Positions 47,949 to 57,834 of a stretch of 64,000 nucleotides of DNA are shown piece after piece. The stretch spans positions 30,749,316 through 30,813,315 of the forward strand of contig CM077832.1 in the NCBI GenBank assembly GCA_039720395.1, read 5' to 3'. How positions within the stretch are numbered: position 1 is the first letter of the stretch; every line of letters starts with the position of its first letter. The position numbers and the translations under genes were made by a program. The stretch is from Liquidambar formosana (lineage: Eukaryota > Streptophyta > Magnoliopsida > Saxifragales > Altingiaceae). The notes under the pieces are model-generated. The model searched no databases. It was given only the letters and a program-made list of their open reading frames with translations, and had not been told where the DNA came from.

Positions 47949-48346
47949 GGGAACGGCTATTGCAACCCCCCATTCTTATAACCCGGCCCCTTTCTTTTTA
48001 GTTTTTAAGATTTTATGAAAAATATAAAAGGTTTTTGCAAAAACCGGTCGCTTGGTCCACTAGAAAACATCATTTTGAACAACTTTGTAGGAGAAAGTTT
48101 TTCCAAAATCTATCATTTAGGTAGACATTTTGGCAAAAAATAAAATAAAGGCTATAATTGGTTAAAAAGTATATTTAAACGATAGATTTAGGAAAAACTT
48201 TCTTCCACAAAGTTGTTCAAAATGATGTTTTCTAATAGACATCATGACCGGTTTTCATTAAAACGTTTTATATTTTGCATAAAACCTTAAAAACCTAAAG
48301 GGCGGGGGGTGGGTGATAAGAATGGGGGGTTGCAATAGCCATTCCC
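47949..48346. mobile_element. MULE-like MITE 1 (398 bp)
   Basis: It starts GGGAACGGCTATTGCAACC and ends with the inverse, GGTTGCAATAGCCATTCCC. The 9-bp target duplication TTTCAACAA is perfect (47940-47948, 48347-48355). The proximal unit has the unoccupied site, TTGCAACAA at 43819-43827. The interior is itself partly palindromic. Confidence 0.93.
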
Positions 48347-48611
48347 TTTCAACAAAGAATCAACCACAAAATGATGCGTTATTTGTTTTGCGGTCAGCAA
48401 GGCCGTGGGGCGCTCTGTCCCCCTCTCCACTCCGACTCTCTCTCTCTCTCTCTCTCTCTCCTCGAGAGGCCTAGGGATTTTTCCCCCGTTTTTGGGCAGC
48501 TGAGTTCTAGGGATGAATGTGGGAAACTTTGGGCTGGATACCATTGTAGCTGATGGGCCTGTGAATGGAGACTTCTTCTTCCTTTTTCTTTGGATTGTCT
48601 TTCTTTTGGAA

Positions 48612-49020
48612 GGGAACGGCTATTGCAACCCCCATTCTTATCACCCACCCTTTGCTTTTAGGTTTTTAAGGTTTTATGCAAAATATAAAAGGTTTTTATG
48701 AAAACCGTTCTCGATGTCCATTAAAAAACATCATTTTGAATAACTTTGTAGAAGAAAGTTTTTTCTAAATTTATCGTATAAATATGCTTTTTAGTCATTT
48801 GTAGCCTTTATTTCATTTTTTGCCAAAAAGTCTATTTAAACGATAGATTTTGGAAAAACTTTCTTCTACAAAGTTGTTCAAAATGATGTTTTCTAGTGGA
48901 CTAATTGACCGGTTTTTACAAAAACCTTTTATATTTTTCATGAAATCTTTCCAAACAAAAAAAAAAAAAAAAAAAAAAAAGGTGAGGTTATAAGAATGGG
49001 GGGTTGCAATAGCCATTCCT
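48612..49020. mobile_element. MULE-like MITE 2 (409 bp)
   Basis: It belongs to the same family as the copy at 47949. The 9-bp target duplication CTTTTGGAA is perfect (48603-48611, 49021-49029). The empty site CTTTTGGAA is at 44076-44084 in the proximal unit. A poly(A) run of about 24 lies near the right end. Confidence 0.93.
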
Positions 49021-49128
49021 CTTTTGGAAAGTGGGCTGAATTGGAATCATAGTTGTCATGGCCCTCTTTCAAATACTAGATATTGCACACGTGCGTTGTA
49101 CGTAAATATTTTTAAATAATATTAGTTA

Positions 49129-49788
49129 GGGGAAATATCCAAAACCTCCCTCAAATATAAAATCATATTTAAAAACCCCATTAAATATTTTTCCTATCCA
49201 TCTAATCCAAATAAAAAAAAATTATATCCATTAACTCCAATCAGTTAAATTTTTGTTTACTGTGATTAAAAGAAAAGACTGATCCGACTAAAATACTCTT
49301 CTTTCATAATAATGTTTTCCCTTAATTTTCTCGTTTCTTAATTTAATTTTTCCCATAATTATATCCATTTTCTCGTTTCTTAATTTAATTTTTGTTTAAT
49401 AACAAAAATGCATATTCAAGTGAATTTTCCCTTTTGCCCATCTTTTCCCAAACTTGCATACTTGCTCTGCTACTCTCTCTTTTTCTTCTCCCTTTTCCCA
49501 TTTGTAAATTAGAGAAGAATTAACTAATGATAGTTAATTTTTTTTCTAATTATATTATAAAGGACAAAAGTAGAAATTCAGTTAAATATGCAATTTTTTC
49601 ATTAAACATATTAATGTCAAAGAAGCGTATCTTAGTCGGATCACTCTTTTCTTTTAACAACAATAAATAAAACTGGTTGGAGTTAATAGATATGATTCTT
49701 TTTTATTTGGATTAGATGGATAGGAAAAATATTTAATGGAGTTTTGGGATATGAATTTATCTTTGAGGGAGTGTTTGGATATTTCCCC
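49129..49788. mobile_element. Long-TIR MITE inside the Helitron (660 bp)
   Basis: It starts GGGGAAATATCC and ends GGATATTTCCCC. Inverted arms extend over at least 130 bp, with matching GGAGTTAAT/ATTAACTCC blocks inside. The 9-bp target duplication TATTAGTTA is perfect (49120-49128, 49789-49797). A G-start, long TIR and 9-bp duplication fit a Mutator-like element. Confidence 0.92.
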
Positions 49789-50759
49789 TATTAGTTATAC
49801 AAAATAATAAATACATAAAGATTTTATATTTTTTTCATAAAAGATAAAGTTTAAAATTCAAAAGTACATTTTTTTTTTTAATAATCATTGTCAACGAAAA
49901 ATTAAAAACTCTTTAAATATACATTCAAAATTTTTTTTTTTCCTTCATAAAACAAAATATTTAAAGAGTTTATATTCATATATATTATCATGCAACTTGA
50001 TAGTTGCTCTAGGAAAAGAATTTGAGTAAGAATCTAATTTTTATTTGTTAAGAGTTTGAATTAAAATTTAACTTTCATTTGGTAATGATAAGAATGTTTA
50101 CTATGTGTTTCAATTAAAGGAAGGGTAGATATGTTTTTTTTTTTTTAAAAAAAAGGGAGATTCAGTCTTTTATAGATAAAGACAAAAAGTAAAAAGATAG
50201 GCAAATTGTAACAATTTTATATTGCATTAATCCTATTACGAAACAGTATCCAAAAAAAAATGCCATCTACAAATAGGAGAAATATTAATAACCTTCATTG
50301 CATATAAAAAAATGCTCATCTGCATTAAAATATTTTGGAAGAAATAATGTACCTTGATACTTTGAACAGCTTTTCGAATACAATCCAAAAATTCAATTCA
50401 TTTTCGAATAAAAATATGAAGACAAAAAGTAAAAAAAATAGGCAAAATTTAACAGTCATATATTGCATTAAACCTATATTGCATTATCAATCTTATGTAA
50501 CAGTACGCATTTAAAAGGATTATAAATCTTACGTAACAATATGCATTTAAAATAATAAAATTCAATTGACAGATAATACTATTTTAATGTAAAATGATGT
50601 GAAATATTTAACATAACTCACTCTATATTATGAACGACTGTTTGAAAGCATTGCAAAAATAAAAGACTATTATTAAATACAAAAATCTATTGGTTCAGTT
50701 TGTCTCATTAGGCAACATAAAAAAATCTCTCTTTCTCTCTTTTCTCTCTCTCTCTATTT

Positions 50760-50995
50760 CTCACACACAGACGCACACACACAAGTGTGAACCAAAGAAA
50801 AAAAATCTCTCCAATTTTATTACACACACACGCACGCACACAGATGCACACACACACATAAAAAAATCTCTCCAATTTTATTACACACACGCACGCACAC
50901 AGATGCACACACACACACATTAAAAAATCAATGGAGAGATTTTTTTAATCTCTCTCTCACACACACACACACAGACGCACACACACACATAAAAA
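50760..50995. repeat. Minisatellite of CA-rich units within the Helitron
   Basis: Units of about 65-70 bp made of AAAAATCTCTCCAATTTTAT followed by CACACACGCACGCACACAG-like stretches repeat about three times, then decay. The CT-rich flank (50730-50760) is part of the same tract. Confidence 0.85.
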
Positions 50996-51177
50996 AAATC
51001 TCTTTGTTTCTCTGTTTCTCTCTTTTGTCCCTCTCTCTTTTTTCAAATTTTTGTTGCTTGATGAATAACAAGAGTTGGCCATGGGGTCTTGGCAACTACA
51101 TATTATAATTTGCAGTTCTCTAACAGTACCATATATATATTATAATCATTGCTTTTCTAACGGTACCATATATAATT

Positions 51178-51330
51178 TCCGTTTCCTTTGAATTCCTATT
51201 TGTGTTTTATATATTAAGGTATGTGTTTTAGAATATATTAAGGTATAGTTTCCGTTTCCTTTTAATTCCTATTTGTGTTTTATATATTAAGGTATGTGTT
51301 TTATAATATATTAAGGTATGTGTTTTAGAA
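51178..51330. repeat. Tandem repeat of about 70 bp within the Helitron
   Basis: TTTCCGTTTCCTTT, AATTCCTATTTGTG and TTTTATATATTAAGGTATG blocks are repeated twice in order. The ATATTAAGGTATGTGTTTTA part occurs further times. Confidence 0.85.
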
Positions 51331-51472
51331 TTATAGTTTCCATATTGTTATATTTCCTATACATGCAAAAGGGTGGGTAGTTGTGTATTTAAAAATTAAA
51401 ATAAGGGTATATTAGTCAATCAAAAGTTTTTCTTACATTCATCTTTTTATAGGTAATATAGATGAGTTGGAA

Positions 51473-51876
51473 GGGAATGGCTATTACAACCCCCCATTCT
51501 TATCACCCCACCCTCCATCCTTTAGTTTTTTAAGGTTTTATGCAAAATATAAAAGGTTTTTATGAAAGCCGGCTGTGTTGTCCATCAGAAAACATCATTT
51601 TGAACAACTTTGTAGAAGAAAGTTTTTCCTAAATCTATTGTTTAAATATACTTTTTAGCCATTTATAGCCTTTATTTCATTTTTTGCCAAAAAGTCTACC
51701 TAAACGATAGATTTTAGAAAAACTTTCTTCTGCAAAGTTGTTCAAAATGATGTTCATGTTTTCTAGTAAACCAAGCAATTGGTTTTTGCAAAAACCTTGT
51801 ATATTTTTCATAAAATCTTAAAAGCTAAAAAGAAAGGACTGGGTTATAAGAATGGGGGGTTGCAATAGCCGTTCCC
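51473..51876. mobile_element. MULE-like MITE 3 (404 bp)
   Basis: It belongs to the same family as the copies at 47949 and 48612. The target duplication is 8 of 9 (GAGTTGGAA at 51464-51472, GAATTGGAA at 51877-51885). It abuts the Helitron end with only one base between that end and its target duplication. The empty site is GAATTGGAA at 44130-44138. Confidence 0.9.
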
Positions 51877-53674
51877 GAATTGGAATCATAGCTATCACAG
51901 CCCAATTCTAATTTTCACTCGTCTACTAATTAGCCACATCAATACAGAGTGATTTCTGTATTTCTTGAATTCATGTAATATAAGTAGTCACATTATGCTA
52001 TGTAAGTAGCCACCTCGTAAATAAATAAATATATAAATAAGGAATCAATAACATTTTTCACAGTATATTTATTTATTATGAGACAAAAAAGAAGAAGAAA
52101 AAAACAGTCAAGTCCACCCGAGTTTAAGATCAATGGTTCATGGTCCACCATATATATATATATTGGTAATGATCGAGCTTCTTTTTTTTCCTTTATTTAT
52201 TTATTTTTTTTTTTTTTGGTAATTGTTATATACATACATATATAAGATAGCAGTTAGATAAGAACATGTTGGTTATACATTTGTACCTGTGCATTGATGG
52301 GTTACAGGATACATGGGGCCAATACACAGAGTACAACTTTCAATACATGATATTGATATAACTTATATGATTAATCATGTTCTTACATGACTGAGATTGT
52401 ACATGTGTATATATATAGATATATATATTAGGTGAGAGCCCATGTTAATATAACTTATATCAACCCTATATTGAGGTTATACCTTTAACCTCGTATATAA
52501 TACATGATATTGGTATAAGTTAGATGAACATGTGCTCATTTGATCAGGACTGTATATATATATATCTTTATATATTTGTAATATTCTTATAGATGTAGGT
52601 GGGATTAGCAAGTGTATTGGGGTACATAAGTATTTAAAATAGAGGCTCAACTTGTTTAAAAAAAAAGGAAAAAATAAAATTAAAATAATGCAAAGAGATG
52701 GAAAAAGGGTGTATGTGGAGTGGTGGAAGCCAGAGGACAGAGGAGAGAGGTGGAGTATAGGATATGCACATATGTATAAATTATGTAAATGGCGAACACG
52801 ATGTAATTATATGGACACCACTACTTACCTACCAACTTTTTGAGTTCTGAGACCCACACGGGAGAGAGATATCAGCCAGCACCTTCCGCCACCTGGGAAC
52901 ACGACAACTTCACTTACACTCTGCCTTTCTCTACACCTCTGTATCCTGCATCCCTGTGATCTTGCTTCCTCTTACCACTAAAATTCCGAAATATTTATTT
53001 TATTCTTTAAAAAAGAAGAAGCTTTTTCAAGTTATTTTTTTTTTTCTCACTTTAAATTATTGAGGACTGTTGAGAATTGATCGAGATCGAGGCTTGAAAT
53101 TCATGGTAAGAAAATAAAATAAAATAAAAAAGAAAAGATCTTGATCCATTTCTCAATATTATTGTTTGGTAGAAACAGTAAAGTCTAGCTAGCCCATGAT
53201 AATTTAAGCTTAGCTTACTAAGCAAATTAATAAGCATAGGAGCCAGGGTGGTTCAAAGAAATTAAGGCGATCGTCTTTGGTCTTAGCTCTTAAAAGCACC
53301 AACTCACTTATTAAAAAACTCTTGTACAAGAGGCCTCATTTTAAAATTTTAGTTTCAGGTCACAATTTATATTGAGCCACTCATGATAGGAGCTTAGGTT
53401 TTTATACCAAAAAAAAAAAAAAAAACATAGGAGCTTAGATTATTAACAGTAGTTTTTAAAGTCTGAGGTGTTATGAGTGGTTAGGTTTCTTTGCACTCGC
53501 AGGAGGCCTCAACCCAAATTCAATCCAACCGGTTGTTTTAAATTTCTCTAGTGAGAACCAAAAAAAAAAAAAAAGGAAGAGGAAAATTTTCCACCCAGCC
53601 CTAGACTGGGCTTGTACATGGAAAACGTGCGCTCAAGCTATTCCATGGCCCATGGGTTATATGGCATTTAAATT

Positions 53675-54109
53675 AGAGAGAGGCTTTTGCAACCCCTTAA
53701 CTTTATTTGTAAATTCCTTTTTTTTTTTTTTTTTTTTTTTTTTAAGCTTTTATGAAAAATATGAAAGATTTTTATGAAAACCAATCACATAATCCACTAG
53801 AAAACATTATTTTGAACAACTTCGTAAAATAAATATTTTTCAAAATCTATCACTTAAAATGACTTTTTGGCCATTTCTTATCTCTAATCATTTTTACAGA
53901 AATGAAAATTATAAATAACCAAAATGCCCACTTAAACAACGGATTTTTAAAAAATTTCTTTTATAAAGTTGTTCAAAATGATGTTTTCTATTAAATAATA
54001 CGATCAGTTTTCATAAAAACCTTTTACAATTTTCATAAAACGTTAACCTTAAATAGTAGAAATAAGTGGGTTTACAAATAAAGTTGAAGGATTGCAATAG
54101 CCTCACTCT
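53675..54109. mobile_element. Old MULE-like MITE, distal copy
   Basis: This is the duplicate of the element at 45952-46380. It has AGGCTTTTGCAACCCC at the left, GGATTGCAATAGCCTCAC at the right and a long T run near the left end. It is more diverged from the three young MITEs than they are from each other. Confidence 0.65.
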
Positions 54110-55073
54110 TTCAATGATGTCCACATATATGAAGTGGCCAGGATTCAATTCTACTTTTAACGACCACAAAATGCAAGAACAAAAGAGAAATTAGGTCGGC
54201 ATGCAACAAAGGATCTCCATCTAATGGCTTCAATCTAGCTAAGCAATTGCTGAATAATTTAGGCCCGTGTGTTAATAATTTTAGGGTCTTTTTTTTTTTT
54301 GGTTGTCCATGAAGGAAAAACAAAATAATGTGGAAAATTTGTTTTAAAAAAGAATTTTGTAAAGAATCTTACGAAAATTGTCATTTTGAAGAAAAAAATC
54401 AAATTCCCTAGTCTGAATTTTCAAAATTTTAACAACACTAATCAAGTAGGTTAGGCATTGACCAATGAATCAAGGCCTGAGAAAAAAATGTGTCCCCACC
54501 CTTTAAATTTAAGTCGAAGAGGAATGCTAATAGTGGTGCAAATGCCTTGATTAGACGGTTATACTGATTGATGAGTATAATGCATATTTTTTACGTCTCA
54601 TATGTACGTACATGTCTCACGTTAATTACAGTGCGACGATTCAACCATCGTAAATTATGATGCTTAAATATAGCAAGTTTACAATCATAAAAGCATATTC
54701 AACTGTGTGCTAAAGGGTGAGCTATTTCAACAGTGCGCTAAAGCTGTGACAGGTTATTTCATGAGACAAGTAGTCATGCATTTTGTCTACAAAAACTATT
54801 TGTACACTCAATCTAATTTTATAAAGACACAATCCATGTGCCAGCAAAATTGATGGGATTACATCATTTTATAAACAAATAGTACAAAATTGATGGGAGT
54901 ACATCACTTCAACAAGACTTGACATAGATCTAACCATACTAGATTGTTATATTTTAAATTTTACAAGAATCAATGATGCAAAATATTTAACGGCTTCATA
55001 TTATTTGATTGGACAAAACAACTATGTTTTAGTGTAAAAGACAAATTACTTTTTAAATGAATAGACCATTCAC

Positions 55074-56000
55074 TAGGGGTGAGCAATGGTTTGGTTCAAA
55101 CCAAGAATGAAACCAAACCGCCCACTTTGGTTCGTTTTGGTTCCATTTTTTCTCATTTGATTTGGTTTTGGTTTCATTTTTAGAAAATTGATTTTTTCTC
55201 TTTCCTTTTTTGGTTATTGTTGTTCGGTTTTGGTTTGCAAGAAACGAAAACCAAATCAAACCAAAATACGAAAAAATATAATATAGTAACCATTTTATTT
55301 TATTCCATATAAAGTATATAATTATATATATTACATGTAACAACAAACTTATAAAGTATGAGTTTATATTATATAATATATATAATATAATATAATTGAT
55401 GCTTTTTGTTTCGGCATGTTTTAATTAGACAACACTACTATATGGAATTTCTTGATATGAGAAAATAGATGCTTTTGATTTTATAGAGGAGGACTGCAGC
55501 ATACAAGGACATCCTGTTTTGATGAACAGGGACAACTTGTTAAATGGTTTTAGTGATATAAATTAATTTTCTCAGAACTGATACTTTAATTTTAGTGTAT
55601 AATTGATGGTTTAAGTGGGTATCCTTGATTTGTTTAATTCTTTATACTTGATATGAGAAAACTGAAATCAAACCCAAGCAAACCGATACACACACACACG
55701 GTTGTGTTTCCATCAGCACATGTTGATATAACTTATATCAGCACCATGCATTGGAGGTTGTACCCCTTGCATTGGCCCAATATATCTCATATCCTACTAA
55801 TGCACAAGGTACAACTCCTAATGTGAATGTTGACATAAGTTATATCAGCACGTGCTTACCTGATTATCATCCTATATATATAATATGCTTTTGGTTTTTT
55901 CTATAATATGCTTTTGGTTTGATAATAACCAAATCAAACTATTTTGGTTTAGTTTGAATTTTACTTTGAAGCCAAACCAAATGAATCATGCTCACCCCTA
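55074..56000. mobile_element. hAT-type element (TAGGGGTG ends), with a nested palindromic MITE
   Basis: It starts TAGGGGTGAGCAATGG and ends ATGCTCACCCCTA. The interior is rich in GGTTTGG and CCAAACC. Its flanks (CCATTCAC, CTTTTCAA) match at only 5 of 8, so the target duplication is weak. The duplicated segment ends inside this element at about 55457. A copy of the palindromic MITE lies at 55717-55855. Confidence 0.65.
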
Positions 56001-56718
56001 CTTTTCAATATCTTTCTTTATTCATCATTTCGTCTATACTTACATCTATCATTTTTTTCACCTTTTTATCTTATCCTCTCTCTCCCTAGCTCCCTGTCTC
56101 CCTCAAAATTGTGCATAGGAAAAAGAAATACTCTTAAAATTGTACATAGGAAAAAGAAATAAAGAAATATTCACTCCAAATGATAAATTATTCAAATATT
56201 CTAATGTTTGTTTAATAAAAGTAGAGAGGATTTTAGGAAATTCAAATAGAATTATCATATCTTTTGAAAACCACTAACATGTATGTAAAATACTTAAAAT
56301 TAAATCATCTTATCATTAAATTCACGTGCAACATATGTATGCAATAACGAGTATTACAAATATAAGGATTGTATTAATATAAGGTGGCTTATTGATTGAG
56401 CATTTTTTTTTTATAATAAAAGATCCTAGCATTATTTACTGTGTAGCATCACAAAAGCGTAAAAGCATTAGTTGTATGGTTAATGAACCAAAGGTTTGAC
56501 AATTGAATCTTATCACATTAACTATCAAATGAACGACGTTTATGAGTGATCTCGCATATTCTTAGAAATTAATTTAGGACAAAATCTCAGTGGGAGTAGG
56601 CTTAAGATATCTTATATTAACAAAAATAAAATAAAATAAAATAAAATTGTTATAACACTATTGTTGCAAGATTTTGGCAAAAACACATGTACAACACGCA
56701 AACACAGAGTGAGGAAGC
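56001..56718. other. Non-coding stretch
   Basis: No gene is seen. It has short CT-rich and AT-rich tracts and a repeated TACATAGGAAAAAGAAATA (near 56111 and 56142). Confidence 0.5.
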
Positions 56719-56726
56719 CCATATTG

Positions 56727-57791
56727 GGAACTGGATCCTCTGGCATATCACGGCAGAGAGGATCTTGCCATGGTTTCAATGACAGCGTGACACATGGTTT
56801 AGTATTTGATCCAACGAACACAAGTTTATCTTTTTTTATTTCCGAAAACAACATGAATGAACGACATCGTTTTGCGTTCAAACAAAAGAAAGGGGGTAAG
56901 TGGGGAACCGTGCCGCTCATTCCAATCACCTTCTCCGATCACCTAACCTATCTCCGACCACCTCTACAACCCATCTCTTTCTCTACAAATCTAACACAAA
57001 GCCAGCTTTAACCCATATATGCTATTTATGTCCTCATCTTTCAATACAAAATCTTTATTGAAGTGTGAAGAAATATAAAATAACTAGGGAAGCCACAATT
57101 TGCACCAGATATCTCAAAATCCTTTGCTTAGTTGCCCCAAAAAATTTAAAAAAAATAAAACAAAAAAAAGGAAAAAAAAATAATTTGAATCTCGATTTCT
57201 GATGTTGATGCTGCGTTTACCGACGGTTTGAACTCTAAAAGCTTGATTTCTGCAATCAACAGACCAAAGATAATCAATTATAAAATATATATGGCAGTAA
57301 TGAAATCTTGTACTGTGTGATGGTAGTGGAGGAGATGATACCATGATGAGATTTGTTTATGTTTCATTACTGGATCATGGAGATTGTGGGGTTTTAGGTG
57401 GAAAGATAAAACCTTTCATGCACCATAGCTTTCGGATCTGGTTGAGGAAGCCGTCACTGGCTTCAGATCTCGCTAAGGGAGGCATCTATGGCTTCTCGTC
57501 TATGGTTGGAATCAGAGTGGAGAGAGGTACGTAGATCTCCATTCTGGTGGCAGGAGACGACCAGCTTTCACATTTGTGGTCGATGACGGTGAGGAGTTGC
57601 TAGTGCCGTCAGCAACCCATAACGAAGAAGAAGAGGAGGTGAAGCTGAACGATTGCGTTTTGGGAGGTGATCTGCGAAAAACCAATAAATCGATTTTGAT
57701 CCGTTGGATCACCATCTCGCTACATGTCAAGCCACAGTTTACAGTATGGCAAGATCCTCTCTGCCATGGCATGGCAGAGGATCCGAATCCT
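56727..57791. mobile_element. TIR element with gene-like interior (1065 bp)
   Basis: The left GGAACTGGATCCTCT continuing to GCAGAGAGGATCTTGCCAT and the right-hand inverse (ATGGCAAGATCCTCTCTGCC ... GGATCCGAATCCT) form imperfect TIRs of about 100 bp. The flanks CCATATTG (56719-56726) and CCATATTG (57792-57799) give a perfect 8-bp duplication. The interior, especially 57343-57690, is richer in GC than the surroundings. It has no transposase similarity that I can see. Confidence 0.75.
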
Positions 57792-57834
57792 CCATATTGA
57801 CTAACCAAGGTTAGTTATAAAAATATATAAGATT

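Larger units (their letters stand above)
49076..51462 (-). mobile_element. Non-autonomous Helitron, 2.4 kb
   Basis: On the minus strand the 5' end is TCTATATTACCTATAAAAAG and the 3' end is GCACGTGTGCAATATCTAG. The latter gives the required CTAG terminus with a short palindrome (GCACGTGTGC) just before it. It lies between A and T with no target duplication. The empty site is TTCAGATA/TGAATTGG at 44128/44129 in the proximal unit, against TTCAAATA...TGAGTTGG here. No Rep/helicase is encoded, so it would need enzymes from elsewhere. It contains a 660-bp MITE and CA-rich and longer-period tandem repeats. Confidence 0.9.
47816..55457. repeat. Tandem segmental duplication, distal unit (7.6 kb with later insertions)
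   Basis: This unit is colinear with 43706-47815. Removing the three MITEs with their target duplications and the Helitron (about 3.6 kb in total) leaves about 4.0 kb. That agrees with the proximal unit once a 108-bp deletion at about 54655 is allowed for. The junction carries a short repeated GATCAATGTTGAATCA. No gene is visible in the unit. Confidence 0.93.

Noticed and set aside
50690..50923. Frame with Thr-His repeats
   Set aside because: It is a translation of CA/CG-rich minisatellite units in the Helitron, not a gene.
57343..57808. Frames on both strands within the 56.7-kb TIR element
   Set aside because: They are open and less AT-rich but overlap on opposite strands, lack known domains and lie in a transposon. 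They are treated as possible captured sequence, not as genes.
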